34,036 nt of DNA from Acinetobacter sp. (GCA_008017315.1 SSHE01000086.1:1-34036), one strand, 5' to 3'; numbered from the stretch's first letter, positions 1 through 11,956 are shown. Notes: a model not told the origin generated them from the sequence alone. Numbers and translations are program-made.

Positions 1-794
1 CGCGTATTGTTCGTGCGACGAATAGCTTTAGCAAAGATTTTGGGGTGAAGTGGGGCATTTTATCACAAGGGATTACCAATAATAATAATCTCTTGGTGGG
101 TGGAAGCGATACAACGCTATGGAACTTGCGTAAGCCAGAAAAAGATTCAACTACAGGGGGCTACAAATATACCATTGAACGTCCAGATAACTTAAACGTT
201 GATTTAGGTGTGAAAAAAGATGGTGCTGGTCGTATTGCTTTTGGTTTAATCAATATGTCTGACTTTATGCTGGATTTAGAATTATCTGCTGCACAAGCGG
301 ATGGTCAAACCGAAATTGTGTCTACACCAAAAGTCATGACCATGGATAAACAAAAAGCGGTGATTAAGTCTGGTGTGGAATTGGCATATCAAACTGTAGA
401 AGGTACAGGTACGAATCAGACTGTTAGTACTGAGTTTAAAGAAATTTTATTATTACTAGACGTTACGCCGAGTATTACGCCTGATGGTAAAGTCAGTATG
501 CAATTAAATATTGCCAAAGATGCACCAGACTATTCACGGATGATCAATGGTCAGCCGCCGATTGATAAAAACCAAATTGAAACCAATGTATTGGTGAATA
601 ATGGGGAAACTGTGGTACTTGGTGGTGTATTTGAAAGTGCTGATGGTCACAATGTGAAAAAAATCCCATTCTTAGGTGATTTGCCTTTGATTGGTGGTTT
701 GTTCAAGAATACCTCGAAACTAGATAGTAAAAATGAGCTATTAATTTTCGTGACCCCTCGAATAGTCAATGACACGGGTACAGCAAATCGTTAA
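1..794 (+). CDS. pilQ: Type IV pilus secretin PilQ, C-terminal part (cut by window start)
   Basis: PilQ forms the outer-membrane secretin ring through which the type IV pilus is extruded and DNA is taken up. The reading frame is open from base 3, so the gene starts before the window. A GTG at 45 is internal and is not a start. About 263 residues are visible. They hold the end of the secretin domain: the conserved stretch around VSTPKVMTMD, a beta-rich segment containing LLLLDVTPSITPDG, and the C-terminal secretin signature VVLGGVFE...KIPFLGDLPLIGGLF followed by NELLIFVTPRIV. That order is diagnostic of type II/IV secretins. It ends 36 bp before aroK, as in the pilMNOPQ-aroKB order common in gamma-proteobacteria. 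Identity as PilQ rather than another secretin rests on the aroK neighbour and the sequence; confidence is high. Confidence 0.95.
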   Translation, partial: RIVRATNSFSKDFGVKWGILSQGITNNNNLLVGGSDTTLWNLRKPEKDSTTGGYKYTIERPDNLNVDLGVKKDGAGRIAFGLINMSDFMLDLELSAAQADGQTEIVSTPKVMTMDKQKAVIKSGVELAYQTVEGTGTNQTVSTEFKEILLLLDVTPSITPDGKVSMQLNIAKDAPDYSRMINGQPPIDKNQIETNVLVNNGETVVLGGVFESADGHNVKKIPFLGDLPLIGGLFKNTSKLDSKNELLIFVTPRIVNDTGTANR

Positions 795-830
795 TATAGT
801 GCCAATACAGTTTGTTGTAAAAGGTGGCAC

Positions 831-1388
831 TTGAGTAGCCATAGTCAAAACAATAGAGATCTACCAAATATCTATTTGGTAGGTTCGATGGGTGCAGGTA
901 AAACTACAGTCGGTCGTTATTTGGCAGAGTTATTGAATCGTCCATTTATCGATAGTGATCATGAGATTGAAACACGCACAGGTGCGAGTATTCCTTGGAT
1001 TTTTGAAAAAGAAGGGGAAAGTGGTTTTCGTATTCGAGAACAAGCGGTTATTCATGATTTGACCCAACTCAAAAATATCGTCCTTGCTACAGGTGGCGGA
1101 GCAGTCACTCAATCAGAAAATCGGTACAATTTGCATCGTCGAGGTGCAGTCGTTTATCTTTATACTCCAGTTGAGATTCAATTGATTCGGACGCACCGTG
1201 ACCGTAATCGACCTTTATTGCAAGTTGATCATCCCGAACAAAAATTACGTGATTTACTGCAAGTTCGTGACCCATTATATCGTGAAGTTGCACATTTTAT
1301 TGTTGAAACAAATCAGGGCTCTGCTCGTGATTTGGCACAAAAAATACTACAATTAATCCGTGAAAACCCATTAACAGCCAAATTTTAA
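831..1388 (+). CDS. aroK: Shikimate kinase
   Basis: Phosphorylates shikimate to shikimate 3-phosphate with ATP, in the common pathway to aromatic amino acids. The 185-residue protein has the usual family length. Visible motifs are the P-loop GSMGAGKTT (18-26), the DSD pair (Asp41 and Asp43) that binds substrate and magnesium, Arg67/Arg69, the GGG of the shikimate site (88-90) and the lid motif RDRNRPLL (123-130). The start is TTG at 831, chosen because a good ribosome-binding site, AAGGTGG (821-827), sits four bases upstream and no later ATG keeps the P-loop intact. The stop codon abuts the aroB ATG with no gap, so the two genes are probably translated in a coupled way. Confidence 0.96.
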   Translation: MSSHSQNNRDLPNIYLVGSMGAGKTTVGRYLAELLNRPFIDSDHEIETRTGASIPWIFEKEGESGFRIREQAVIHDLTQLKNIVLATGGGAVTQSENRYNLHRRGAVVYLYTPVEIQLIRTHRDRNRPLLQVDHPEQKLRDLLQVRDPLYREVAHFIVETNQGSARDLAQKILQLIRENPLTAKF

Positions 1389-2492
1389 ATGAATATGACA
1401 GCAATGCAAACCTTACATGTGGAACTCGGTACACGACGTTACCCTATTTTTATTGGTCAATCTCTGGATAGTACAGCATTACTTGCACCTTATATTGTCG
1501 GGCAGCAAGTGATGATCGTGAGCAATACAACGGTTGCTGCATTGTATTTGCAGCGATACCTTACACAGTTTCAGGAGATGGGCAAAACGGTTGCGACCTG
1601 TATTTTACCTGATGGGGAAAAGTATAAGGATTTTCAGCATTTGCATCTGATTTTTGATGCTTTGCTTGAAGCTGGCTTTAATCGTGATTGTACGCTGGTC
1701 GCATTGGGTGGTGGTGTGATTGGCGATATGGCGGGTTATGCAGCAGCATCTTTTCAGCGTGGTGTGAACTTTGTCCAGATTCCAACGACATTGTTATCAC
1801 AGGTGGATTCCAGCGTGGGTGGCAAGACAGGCATTAATCATCCACTGGGCAAAAATATGATCGGTGCATTTAAGCAACCTGAAGCTGTGCTTGCGGATAT
1901 GGCGGTGTTAGATACTTTGCCTGAGCGTGAATTATCGGCAGGTTTGGCGGAAGTGATTAAGTATGCGTTGCTTGGTGACGAAAGTTTTTTGGTCTGGCTT
2001 GAAGCCAATATGCCAGCGTTGATGCAGCGAGATATGCAAGTCTTGGCGGAAGCAGTGTATCGTTGCTGTGCACATAAAGCTCGTATTGTTGCCAATGATG
2101 AGACGGAAAAAGGTGAGCGTGCGTTACTTAATCTCGGACATACTTTTGGTCATGCCATTGAGTCTTATCTTGGCTATGGTGAATGGTTGCATGGTGAAGC
2201 TGTGGCGACAGGTATGGTCATGGCAGCGACTTTATCGCAACAAATGGGCTGGTTAAATGCACAAGACGTTGAGCGTGTTCAAGATATTTTACGTGCTGCA
2301 AAATTGCCAATTGTTTGTCCTAAGATTCCATTAGATCAATTTTTGGGATATATGTCACATGATAAAAAAGTATTAAATGGGCAATTACGCTTGATTTTAC
2401 TTAAGAAACTGGGCGAAGCAGTCATTACGCGTGATTTTAGTACTGATGCACTGGCTTATGCGATTACTGCACATCAAAAAAGTACCGATTAA
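1389..2492 (+). CDS. aroB: 3-dehydroquinate synthase
   Basis: Converts DAHP to 3-dehydroquinate, the second step of the shikimate pathway, using NAD and a divalent metal. The 367 residues match the family length. The NAD-binding loop GGGVIGD lies at 107-113. The stretch at 132-150, with [14 protein letters not shown], is a conserved substrate and nucleotide region. The metal ligands are probably Glu188 (GLAEVIKYA), His251 ([12 protein letters not shown]) and His268. The ATG directly follows the aroK stop; a second in-frame ATG at 1395 is an alternative. Neither has a clear ribosome-binding site, which fits coupling to aroK. It is the third gene of the apparent pilQ-aroK-aroB run. Confidence 0.97.
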   Translation: MNMTAMQTLHVELGTRRYPIFIGQSLDSTALLAPYIVGQQVMIVSNTTVAALYLQRYLTQFQEMGKTVATCILPDGEKYKDFQHLHLIFDALLEAGFNRDCTLVALGGGVIGDMAGYAAASFQRGVNFVQIPTTLLSQVDSSVGGKTGINHPLGKNMIGAFKQPEAVLADMAVLDTLPERELSAGLAEVIKYALLGDESFLVWLEANMPALMQRDMQVLAEAVYRCCAHKARIVANDETEKGERALLNLGHTFGHAIESYLGYGEWLHGEAVATGMVMAATLSQQMGWLNAQDVERVQDILRAAKLPIVCPKIPLDQFLGYMSHDKKVLNGQLRLILLKKLGEAVITRDFSTDALAYAITAHQKSTD

Positions 2493-2507
2493 GATAAAGA
2501 GGTTATC

Positions 2508-3377
2508 ATGCACATTGCCAAACAAACTTTACAGTTGATTAAAAATTCAACATGGATGGTTTTGGGGATTGCATGTGCAATGACAGCGTTGGTTTTATGG
2601 GGTATGCAACTTAAAACCTCTAAAATTGAAGAGGTGCATTTTGAAGAAGCTCAGGCACAACTGGCGGCACGTCCTGTACAGACCGAAGCGATAGGAATAA
2701 ATCAGAATCTAGGTAGCTTTAGCAGTGAAGTACCAGCGATGAACATGACGCAACGAGAAACTGTGCCTGGTGAACATGCTGCAGAATTTCGTGGTTCAAA
2801 ATTTATTGCTGACAATCAGAAAGCATGGACTTTGCAACTGATGAAAGTCAGTGAAGAAGATATTATTCGCTCGTATTTGGATAAACGAGAAGATAGAAAG
2901 AATTTTAGTTATTTACGTTTGCAGGATGAACAAAACCCTGAGCAATATGTATTGTTGTATGGTGTATATAAGAATGTACAGCAAGCGATGGAACAGTCGC
3001 AAAAAATGAATTTTGAATTGCCTGAAAGTGTGAAAATTTTACCCGAAAAAATATCAACTTATCGTCATCAAGTGAATGATTTGGGTAGTGATGAAGTGGC
3101 TTCTGGGGCAAAACTATATACGGTGGTTCTGAGCAAAGCTGCTTTGCCTAAGGTGGTAGATTTATCGATAAAAACACCATCCATAGATGTAGATATGCTG
3201 GCAGGCAGTCGTATTACGGTGCAACGTAAAGACCAAAGTGGTGAAATTAAGAGCATACAGACTGAAACCTCAACTGTTGCCACAAAAAATGAACCCACCC
3301 GACCACAAAATGAAGCACCAACACTTCATGCACCAAAAACGCCACCAAAAGAATCACAAGTGATTGATCCATTCTGA
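2508..3377 (+). CDS. SPOR-domain (DamX-like) inner-membrane protein
   Basis: A 289-residue bitopic membrane protein. Residues 15-34 form one hydrophobic segment after a short N-terminal tail, so most of the chain should be periplasmic. Residues about 105-185 (AWTLQLMKVSEE...QYVLLYGVYKN) match the pattern of SPOR domains, which bind denuded septal peptidoglycan. The C-terminal 40 residues are proline- and threonine-rich and look disordered. A ribosome-binding site AAAGAGG lies before the ATG, and the gene starts 15 bp after aroB. In Escherichia coli, damX, a SPOR division protein, also follows aroB, so position and domain agree. The SPOR call is by eye; an orthologous division role is an inference. 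Confidence 0.75.
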   Translation: MHIAKQTLQLIKNSTWMVLGIACAMTALVLWGMQLKTSKIEEVHFEEAQAQLAARPVQTEAIGINQNLGSFSSEVPAMNMTQRETVPGEHAAEFRGSKFIADNQKAWTLQLMKVSEEDIIRSYLDKREDRKNFSYLRLQDEQNPEQYVLLYGVYKNVQQAMEQSQKMNFELPESVKILPEKISTYRHQVNDLGSDEVASGAKLYTVVLSKAALPKVVDLSIKTPSIDVDMLAGSRITVQRKDQSGEIKSIQTETSTVATKNEPTRPQNEAPTLHAPKTPPKESQVIDPF

Positions 3378-3760
3378 GATTTTGCACCAAAATAATGCTT
3401 TTTTGAGTGTGTGTGTGAATTTTCTGCCTATAATGGGGCGTGTTTAATTGTTTAGATATCATATATGGTTGATAATTAATATTATTTATTAATGTTTTAT
3501 TTTGGCATGGTTGTTGCTTTAGTACTTAAGCTAAAAAGACCTAAATACCTTATTCAATGTGAAATATTGTGTTGAATGGAGGGATTTGCTAGAAAATGTT
3601 CAAACATAGTGCGATTTTAATTTGATTTAAAAATTGCGATGAATGAAGATGAAACATATTGACGAAAATGAGTTGATACAGTGCCGCATTTTAGGTCTAT
3701 GCTAGATTGGATTAATTTGACTTTTCATACTGAAGTCATCACTGAAGAGAAGGGTACGCT
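3378..3760. other. Intergenic region upstream of gltB
   Basis: A 383-bp AT-rich stretch with no convincing gene. It holds a short TG dinucleotide run (about 3407-3417) and a perfect TATAAT at 3429-3434 whose nearest -35-like TTGAGT is 20 bases away. A weak candidate for the gltB promoter lies at 3673-3703. A ribosome-binding site GAGAAGGG (3747-3754) precedes the gltB ATG. I see no hairpin followed by a T-run after the SPOR gene. The long leader is compatible with regulation of glutamate synthase, but no operator could be recognised. Confidence 0.6.
3673..3703 (+). promoter_or_regulatory. Possible gltB promoter (weak)
   Basis: TTGATA (3673-3678) and TATGCT (3698-3703) are separated by 19 bases, longer than the ideal 17. 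It is the best sigma70-like pair close to gltB, and would give a leader of about 50 bases. Confidence 0.3.
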
Positions 3761-6700
3761 ATGCACACGCCATCGCTCAATACGGTAGCTCCCACTGAAC
3801 AACCACAAGGTTTGTATCAGCCGCATGAATTTAAAGATAACTGTGGTTTTGGTTTAATTGCACAAATGCAAGGCGAACAAAGCCATCATTTGGTGAAGAC
3901 CGCCATTCATAGTTTAAGTTGTATGACGCATCGGGGCGGTATTGCAGCAGACGGTAAAACGGGTGATGGTTGTGGTTTGCTGTTGGCGATGCCGAAAGCT
4001 TTTTTCCGTAGTGAGGCGGAAAAGTTGGGTGTCGTTTTAACCGAAATTTTTGCTGCAGGGACGGTGTTTTTAAATCTTGATCCTGCATTAGCAGCGAATG
4101 CGCGCCAAATTCTCAATCAAGAAATTGAAGCGGAAGGCTTAACTGTTGCTGCATGGCGTAAAGTGCCAGTTAATCTGGATGTTTTGGGTGAAATAGCTTT
4201 GCGTTCTTTGCCTGCATTTGAGCAAGTTTTGGTCAATAATCCTGAAAATCTCAATGAGGCGGATTTTAACCGTAAATTATTTTTAGCTCGTCGTCGTGCT
4301 GAACAACAATTACAAAACGATGGCTTGTTTTATATCACCACTTTAGCATCCACCGTGATTAGCTATAAAGGCTTGATGATGCCTGAAGCGATTGCGGATT
4401 TTTATACCGATTTAGCCGATGAGCGTTTACAGTCGCATATCTGTGTGTTTCATCAACGTTTTTCGACCAATACTTTACCACGCTGGCCTTTGGCACAACC
4501 GTTCCGTTATTTGGCTCATAATGGTGAAATCAATACTATTACGGCGAATCGTAACTGGTCGGTGGCTCGTACCCCAAAATTTGAAAATCCGTTATTACCC
4601 AATCTTTTAGACTTAAAGCCATTGGTCAATCGTACAGGTTCAGATTCATCCAGTATGGATAATATGCTGGAAATTTTGGTTGGTGGCGGTATGGATTTAT
4701 TCCGTGCCTTGCGGATGCTGGTGCCGCCTGCTTGGCAGAATGTGGAAACCCTTGATGCGGATTTGCGTGCCTTTTATGAGTTTAACTCAAAACACATGGA
4801 AGCATGGGATGGCCCTGCGGGTCTGGTGATTCAGGATGGTCGTCATGCGATTTGTATGCTTGACCGTAACGGTTTGCGTCCTGCACGCTGGGTGATTACC
4901 AAGAATGGTTATATCACTTTAGCCTCTGAAATTGGCGTTTGGGATTACGAACCTGAAGATGTGGTGTCTAAAGGTCGTGTTGGGCCGGGGCAGATTTTAG
5001 TTGTGGATACGGTGACAGGTAAACTTTTAGATACCGATAGCATCAATGATCATCTAAAAACAATGCGTCCATATCGTGAATGGTTGCGTGAGCGTTCGTT
5101 AAAATTACAAGGCGACCATCAGCTTGAAGAAACTTTATTGGATAAAGGTTTAGCTGGTGATGCGTTAAAAGCAGCACAAAAAATGTTTATGGTGACGTTT
5201 GAAGAACGTGACCAGATGCTCCGCCCGATTGCGGAAAGTGGTCAGGAAGCTGTGGGTTCAATGGGGGATGATACCCCAATGGCAGTATTATCTCGTCAGG
5301 TGCGTCATGTGTCGGATTATTTCCGTCAGCAATTTGCACAGGTGACAAATCCACCAATTGACCCATTGCGTGAATCTATCGTGATGTCATTAGAGACATG
5401 TTTAGGGCGTGAGCAAAACGTCTTTGAACAAAGTGCCGAACATGCCGATAGAATCATCATTTCTAGTCCTGTGTTGTCTAATTCCAAAATGCACATGCTG
5501 CGTACTTTGGTGCGTGAAGGCTATGCACAAGCGGAAATTGATTTAAATTATCCTGAAGCAGAAGGGTTACAAGCAGCGATTACTCGGATTTGTGAGGAAT
5601 CGGCACAGGCAATCCGTGATGGTAAAACTTTATTGATTCTTTCCGATAGAAATATTCGTGAGGGTTATCTACCTGCCAATGCGGTGATGGTGACAGGTGC
5701 GGTGCATCATTATTTGATGCAGACAGGTTTGCGTACCGATGCGAATCTGATTATTGAAACTGGTTTTGCTCGTGACCCGCATCAATTTGCAGTTCTGCTC
5801 GGTTTTGGTGCAACGGCGGTTTATCCATATTTAGCCCATGATGTGATTAATGATTTAGTGGCTAAAGGTGAATTGTTGGGTGACCCAATTCAGGCACAAT
5901 CCAATTTCCGTAAAGGTATTGATAAAGGCTTACTGAAAGTCTTATCAAAAATGGGGATTTCAACTGTTGCATCTTATCGTGGCGGACAGTTGTTTGAAGC
6001 TGTGGGCTTGTCTAAACAAGTGGTTAATCAATGTTTTGTTGGTGTGCCAAGTCGAATAGAGGGTGCAACTTTTATTGACCTAGAAAACGACCAGAAAAAA
6101 CTTGCTGAAACTGCGTGGAAAGCTCGTAAACCGATTGACCAAGGTGGCTTACTGAAATTTGTTTTTGGTAAGGAATATCACGCTTTTAACCCTGATGTGA
6201 TTAACAGCTTACATAAAGCGGTGCGTTCGGGCAAATACGAAGACTTTAAAGAATATGCGGAACTGGTGAATACTCGTCCGATTGCCACGATTCGTGATTT
6301 ATTTAAACTCAAAACCGACAATTCAATTCCTGTGGAACAAGTAGAATCCATTGAGGCTATTTTACCTCGTTTCGATTCTGCAGGGATGTCGCTTGGTGCT
6401 TTATCACCAGAAGCCCATGAAGCGATTGCGATTGCCATGAATACCATTGGCGGACGTTCAAATTCGGGTGAGGGCGGCGAAGACCCTGCACGTTACGGCA
6501 CCATTCGTAACTCAAAAATTAAACAGATTGCCTCTGGTCGTTTTGGGGTAACGCCTGCTTATCTGACTTCTGCCGAAGTGCTGCAAATTAAAGTGGCACA
6601 AGGGGCAAAACCAGGTGAGGGTGGTCAATTACCAGGCGGTAAAGTCAATGGCTTGATTGCTCGGTTACGTTATTCCGTACCAGGAGTGACTTTGATTTCA

Positions 6701-8248
6701 CCACCGCCACATCATGATATTTATTCGATTGAAGATTTGTCGCAACTGATTTTTGACTTAAAACAGGTCAATCCACAAGCGATGGTGTCGGTCAAACTGG
6801 TATCAGAACCAGGTGTGGGAACGATTGCAGCAGGGGTTGCCAAAGCCTATGCTGATTTTATTACCATTTCAGGTTATGACGGTGGTACAGCCGCATCACC
6901 ATTATCATCCATTCATCATGCAGGTTCGCCATGGGAATTGGGTTTAAGTGAAGCCCATCAAGCCCTACGAGTCAATGATTTGCGTGGTAAAGTCCGTGTC
7001 CAAACCGATGGCGGTTTAAAAACTGGTCTGGATGTGGTCAAAGCTGCAATTCTTGGGGCGGAAAGTTTTGGCTTTGGTTCTACCCCAATGATTGCACTCG
7101 GTTGTAAATACTTGCGTATTTGCCACCTGAATAACTGTGCAACTGGTGTGGCAACCCAACAGGACAAACTGCGTCACGACCATTATATCGGTGAGCCTGA
7201 AATGCTGATTAATTTCTTCCGCTTTATTGCCGAAGAAACACGAGAATGGTTAGCGGCTTTAGGTGTATCTTCGCTGAAAGATTTGATTGGTCGAGTGGAT
7301 TTACTGGATATCATTCAAGGTGAAACCGATAAACACGCTCACTTGGATTTAACGCCACTATTACAATCGCATCCAGCAGCAGAGGGCAAAGCCCAATATT
7401 GCCAAGTGCAAGGTAATGCACCATTTGATAAAGGTTTGTTGGCGGAGCGTATGGTCGCTGATATGTTACCTGCGATTGAAAGCGGACAGGGTGGCGAGTT
7501 TAGCTATCGTGTCGGTAACTGTGACCGTTCGATTGGGGCAAGATTGTCGGGTGAAATTGCCAAACGCTTTGGCAATATCGGCATGGAAGAATCTCCTGTA
7601 ACGCTAAAACTTGAAGGAACAGCAGGGCAATCACTCGGTGTGTGGAATGCAGGTGGTTTGCATATCAAACTTGAAGGTGATGCCAACGATTATGTCGGTA
7701 AAGGGATGGCAGGTGGTCGTATTTCGATTTTCCCACCAAAAGGCTCACCATTCCAGACCCAGCATACAGCGATTATTGGCAATACCTGTATGTATGGTGC
7801 AACTGGCGGTAAACTGTTTGCCGCAGGTACTGCAGGTGAACGCTTTGCGGTGCGTAACTCAGGTGCATTTGCGGTGATTGAGGGTGCAGGCGACCACTGC
7901 TGTGAATATATGACAGGCGGTATCGTGACGGTGTTGGGTAAAGTTGGGCATAACTTCGGTGCAGGCATGACAGGTGGTTTTGCTTATGTGTTAGACTTGG
8001 ACAATAATTTTGTGGATTATTACAATCACGAATTGATTGACCTGACACGTATTTCCACCGAGTCGATGGAAGAACATCGTCAATTTTTGATGAAAATCCT
8101 TGATGAGCATATTCGGGAAACAGGCAGTGCTTGGGCGTATAAAATCCGCAACGAGTTTGACTTTTATAGCCGTAAATTCTGGTTGGTCAAACCAAAAGCA
8201 GCCAATTTATTAACGTTGCTAAAAACCACCCAAGCCGACCCACAATAA
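3761..8248 (+). CDS. gltB: Glutamate synthase large (alpha) subunit
   Basis: With GltD it transfers the amide of glutamine to 2-oxoglutarate, giving two glutamates, the main ammonia-assimilation step together with glutamine synthetase. The 1495 residues match the bacterial NADPH-type alpha subunit. A short propeptide ends before Cys28 (DNCGFGL), the nucleophile of the N-terminal class II glutaminase domain. The central and FMN-binding synthase domains follow, including [12 protein letters not shown] and [11 protein letters not shown]. The [3Fe-4S] ligands are Cys1115, Cys1121 and Cys1126 ([12 protein letters not shown]). The C-terminal GxGxG beta-helix domain holds repeats such as [11 protein letters not shown]. 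The start has a good ribosome-binding site six bases upstream. gltD follows after 127 bp. Confidence 0.98.
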   Translation: MHTPSLNTVAPTEQPQGLYQPHEFKDNCGFGLIAQMQGEQSHHLVKTAIHSLSCMTHRGGIAADGKTGDGCGLLLAMPKAFFRSEAEKLGVVLTEIFAAGTVFLNLDPALAANARQILNQEIEAEGLTVAAWRKVPVNLDVLGEIALRSLPAFEQVLVNNPENLNEADFNRKLFLARRRAEQQLQNDGLFYITTLASTVISYKGLMMPEAIADFYTDLADERLQSHICVFHQRFSTNTLPRWPLAQPFRYLAHNGEINTITANRNWSVARTPKFENPLLPNLLDLKPLVNRTGSDSSSMDNMLEILVGGGMDLFRALRMLVPPAWQNVETLDADLRAFYEFNSKHMEAWDGPAGLVIQDGRHAICMLDRNGLRPARWVITKNGYITLASEIGVWDYEPEDVVSKGRVGPGQILVVDTVTGKLLDTDSINDHLKTMRPYREWLRERSLKLQGDHQLEETLLDKGLAGDALKAAQKMFMVTFEERDQMLRPIAESGQEAVGSMGDDTPMAVLSRQVRHVSDYFRQQFAQVTNPPIDPLRESIVMSLETCLGREQNVFEQSAEHADRIIISSPVLSNSKMHMLRTLVREGYAQAEIDLNYPEAEGLQAAITRICEESAQAIRDGKTLLILSDRNIREGYLPANAVMVTGAVHHYLMQTGLRTDANLIIETGFARDPHQFAVLLGFGATAVYPYLAHDVINDLVAKGELLGDPIQAQSNFRKGIDKGLLKVLSKMGISTVASYRGGQLFEAVGLSKQVVNQCFVGVPSRIEGATFIDLENDQKKLAETAWKARKPIDQGGLLKFVFGKEYHAFNPDVINSLHKAVRSGKYEDFKEYAELVNTRPIATIRDLFKLKTDNSIPVEQVESIEAILPRFDSAGMSLGALSPEAHEAIAIAMNTIGGRSNSGEGGEDPARYGTIRNSKIKQIASGRFGVTPAYLTSAEVLQIKVAQGAKPGEGGQLPGGKVNGLIARLRYSVPGVTLISPPPHHDIYSIEDLSQLIFDLKQVNPQAMVSVKLVSEPGVGTIAAGVAKAYADFITISGYDGGTAASPLSSIHHAGSPWELGLSEAHQALRVNDLRGKVRVQTDGGLKTGLDVVKAAILGAESFGFGSTPMIALGCKYLRICHLNNCATGVATQQDKLRHDHYIGEPEMLINFFRFIAEETREWLAALGVSSLKDLIGRVDLLDIIQGETDKHAHLDLTPLLQSHPAAEGKAQYCQVQGNAPFDKGLLAERMVADMLPAIESGQGGEFSYRVGNCDRSIGARLSGEIAKRFGNIGMEESPVTLKLEGTAGQSLGVWNAGGLHIKLEGDANDYVGKGMAGGRISIFPPKGSPFQTQHTAIIGNTCMYGATGGKLFAAGTAGERFAVRNSGAFAVIEGAGDHCCEYMTGGIVTVLGKVGHNFGAGMTGGFAYVLDLDNNFVDYYNHELIDLTRISTESMEEHRQFLMKILDEHIRETGSAWAYKIRNEFDFYSRKFWLVKPKAANLLTLLKTTQADPQ

Positions 8249-8282
8249 TTCCACCGCATTTGATATAGGCAGGGCTGCTTGA

Positions 8283-9797
<1,515 letters not shown>

Positions 9798-9804
9798 TAG
9801 ATCC

Positions 9805-9844
9805 CTTGCAAAACCTCATTTGTTTTTATTTTTGCAAGAGGTTT
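9805..9844 (+). other. Two mutually exclusive hairpins just after gltD
   Basis: CTTGCAAAA (9805-9813) pairs perfectly with TTTTGCAAG (9830-9838). Alternatively AAACCTC (9811-9817) pairs with GAGGTTT (9838-9844). The arms overlap, so only one can form. No strong T-run follows, although TATTTTTA lies ten bases on. It may be RNA 3' end processing structure or a remnant repeat. Confidence 0.35.
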
Positions 9845-9922
9845 AAGGTCTATTTTTAACGCAACCTATTCTGAATGGATGAACGACTTCTGAAGAATAG
9901 TGTGTGGATAGAGTGGTTTTAG

Positions 9923-9959
9923 GGACTGATTGTTGTTGAGTACAGCAATCAGTCCTTTT
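9923..9959 (+). terminator. Rho-independent terminator after gltBD
   Basis: A perfect ten-base stem, GGACTGATTG (9923-9932) with CAATCAGTCC (9946-9955), has a 13-base loop and is followed by TTTT. The T-run lies on the plus strand only, so it ends gltBD transcription. The converging DUF3565 gene stops inside the hairpin. Confidence 0.8.
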
Positions 9960-10164
9960 GATCTGTGGGTGTAGCGTTTGGCATGTCACATTTTAGGCAA
10001 TTGAGCATCACACCGAGCATGTGTTCTCGCCCTTCGATTGTGATCACCCAAGGGCGATTTTGCCAAGGTGGATTGTGGCGGACATGTTGTCCATGCCCAC
10101 ATGCCAAATCAGCTACCCAGTGCTGTTCTTCATCTTGATGAAAACCTATAATCGCCTGTTGCAT
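9949..10164 (-). CDS. DUF3565 family protein
   Basis: A 71-residue protein of the DUF3565 family, recognised from the run QDEEQHWVADLACGHGQHVRHN, then PPWQNRPWV and the closing CLKCD. The single CGH, several histidines and the CLKC pair suggest metal binding, but no function is established. The stop codon lies inside the gltBD terminator hairpin. The gene starts 12 bp after the metallo-hydrolase gene on the same strand, so it is probably its co-transcribed partner. The ribosome-binding site is weak (AGGT, about 11 bases upstream). Confidence 0.85.
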   Translation of the reverse strand: MQQAIIGFHQDEEQHWVADLACGHGQHVRHNPPWQNRPWVITIEGREHMLGVMLNCLKCDMPNATPTDQKD

Positions 10165-10176
10165 AGCGAATATGAC

Positions 10177-10989
10177 CTAGGTAAATTGTTCAAATTCAAC
10201 AACATCGTGTGCACAAAACATTTGAATTTCGGGGTGTAAGTGTCGAAGCTGTTTGAGGCGTTGCAAAGTTGCGAGACGCTTGTTTTTGTCGGATTGTGCT
10301 TGTTTTTCAAACAATTCCAAGGCTTTTGGCATGGTGTTATGTTCACCAATCTGGCTGCGGTGAAAATACGCGTCACCACAATGTAATAACCATTGTTTGT
10401 CTTGTTTTACTGCAATACCGACATGCCCTAAGGTATGTCCAACGAGAGGAACCATGTTGAGTTCAAAACCAAGCTGTTCGGAACAATTAAATGCAGGTAA
10501 TCCAAACCAATCATGGTGTGGCGTATGATAACGCTGCCATTTAGGTTGATGGGAAAATTGCAATTCACGATAGCGTAACTGGTCTTTAAAACTCGGATTG
10601 AGTGCAGTGAGTAATTCTTGATGATACACATGAATTGTCGCATGAGGGAAATCTGCCAGACCACCGACATGGTCAAGGTCTAAATGGGTCGGGAAAATAT
10701 CGGTGACATCTTGTGGCGAAAAGCCTAATTTTTTAATTTGATAATATGCAGTTTCGTTTAAATCGAGTTTAGGGCGAAAAAGATGGGTAAACATCCGCCC
10801 TAAACGATGATGCGGTTGTTGGACATCCTTAATACCTAAACCCGTGTCCACCAGTACCAATTTATCATGACTTTCAATCAGCAGGCAGTGGCAGACCAGT
10901 TTTCCAGCTTTACGATAGCTCCCTGTGCCATTGATGAGTCGTTCGCATATCGGGCAAAGCGTACCGCAATTTAAATGATAAATTTTCAT
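10177..10989 (-). CDS. MBL-fold metallo-hydrolase (lactonase-like group)
   Basis: A 270-residue cytoplasmic metallo-beta-lactamase-fold hydrolase. The metal motif is HLDLDH (His102, Asp104, Asp106, His107), followed by His185 in GHTLGH, Asp206 in HCGDAYFH and a late CAHD histidine. That spacing fits two-metal members of the family. The N-terminus MKIYHLNCGTLCP, with Cys8, Cys12 and Cys15, matches a subgroup of MBL proteins that includes some annotated as N-acyl homoserine lactonases. The substrate cannot be told from sequence. It is likely co-transcribed with the DUF3565 gene. A weak promoter-like pair, TTGCAA and TACAAA with a 17-base spacer, occupies 11046-11074 on the minus strand. Confidence 0.88.
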   Translation of the reverse strand: MKIYHLNCGTLCPICERLINGTGSYRKAGKLVCHCLLIESHDKLVLVDTGLGIKDVQQPHHRLGRMFTHLFRPKLDLNETAYYQIKKLGFSPQDVTDIFPTHLDLDHVGGLADFPHATIHVYHQELLTALNPSFKDQLRYRELQFSHQPKWQRYHTPHHDWFGLPAFNCSEQLGFELNMVPLVGHTLGHVGIAVKQDKQWLLHCGDAYFHRSQIGEHNTMPKALELFEKQAQSDKNKRLATLQRLKQLRHLHPEIQMFCAHDVVEFEQFT

Positions 10990-11159
10990 CGTATATTGTC
11001 ATCCATAAGGCGAAGCTTATTTTTTGTTAAAAGGTAATTTGGATATTTGTACCGAAAAAACCGTAAAATTGCAATATTTGTTGCAGGTCATTTAGTAAAT
11101 GGGCAATAGTTTGTTAAGATGTCGGCAGTAAAAATTTTGATTGAATGAGGAGAAATACA

Positions 11160-11891
11160 ATGTTGATGATTCCAGCCATAGACTTAAAAGATGGTAAATG
11201 TGTTCGCCTAAAACAAGGACGTATGGAAGATGATACAGTATTTTCTGATGATCCTGTGGCAACTGCACAACATTGGGTGAATGAAGGTGCACGCCGCTTG
11301 CACTTGGTGGATTTGAATGGGGCTTTTGCAGGCACACCGATTCATAAACCAGTGGTTGAAGCGATTGTCAAAACACAGCCAGAGTTACCTATTCAAATTG
11401 GTGGTGGGATTCGCTCATTAGAAACTATTGAGCATTATTTGGAAGCAGGTGTATCTTTTGTCATTATTGGTACCAAAGCGGTACAAGATCCTCGCTTTGT
11501 TGAGCAAGCCTGTCAGCAATTTGCGGGGCATATCATCGTGGGAATTGATGCGATGAACGGCTTTGTGGCAACCGATGGCTGGGCAAATGTCACCGATGTG
11601 AAAGCGATGGATTTAGCCAAGCGTTTTGCTGATGCTGGTGTATCAAGTATTGTCTATACCGATATTGCTCGTGATGGCATGATGCAAGGGGTGAATGTTG
11701 AACAAACCATTGCTTTGGCACACTATTGTGGGTTGCCAGTGATTGCTTCAGGTGGTGTGACCAATCTGGATGATGTGCGTGCATTGAAAGATAAAAAAGG
11801 TATTCTTGGCGTGATTACAGGGCGTGCGATTTATGAGGGTACGCTCAATCTACGAGAAGCACAGTTATTGCTGGATGATGACCAACTGTAA
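11160..11891 (+). CDS. hisA: ProFAR isomerase, histidine biosynthesis
   Basis: Isomerises ProFAR to PRFAR, the fourth step of histidine synthesis, in a TIM barrel. From the ATG at 11160 the protein has 243 residues, the normal length. AGGAGA (11148-11153) sits six bases before it; the upstream in-frame ATG at 11145 overlaps that site and is rejected. Asp8 (MIPAID), Asp130 (GIDAMNG) and Asp168 (YTDIARDG) are the catalytic or phosphate-proximal aspartates. GGGIR (81-85) and ASGGV near the C-terminus bind the substrate phosphates. Neither hisF nor hisH lies beside it and a terminator follows at once, so in this window it is a single-gene unit. Confidence 0.96.
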   Translation: MLMIPAIDLKDGKCVRLKQGRMEDDTVFSDDPVATAQHWVNEGARRLHLVDLNGAFAGTPIHKPVVEAIVKTQPELPIQIGGGIRSLETIEHYLEAGVSFVIIGTKAVQDPRFVEQACQQFAGHIIVGIDAMNGFVATDGWANVTDVKAMDLAKRFADAGVSSIVYTDIARDGMMQGVNVEQTIALAHYCGLPVIASGGVTNLDDVRALKDKKGILGVITGRAIYEGTLNLREAQLLLDDDQL

Positions 11892-11905
11892 ATCTATCCA
11901 ACATA

Positions 11906-11938
11906 AAAAAGCCAGTGTTTAAAAATCACTGGCTTTTT
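11906..11938. terminator. Bidirectional terminator between hisA and thrC
   Basis: AAAAAGCCAGTG (11906-11917) pairs perfectly with CACTGGCTTTTT (11927-11938) around a nine-base loop. The stem is flanked by A-run and T-run, so it can end both hisA (+) and thrC (-). Confidence 0.9.
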
Positions 11939-11956
11939 GCTTGATGAAATACAACA

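Noticed and set aside
3407..3417. GTGTGTGTG run as a phase-variation tract
   Set aside because: It is only about five units, lies far from any start codon and is outside a reading frame.
9877..9924. 15-codon frame starting ATG 9877
   Set aside because: It has no ribosome-binding site and runs into the gltBD terminator.
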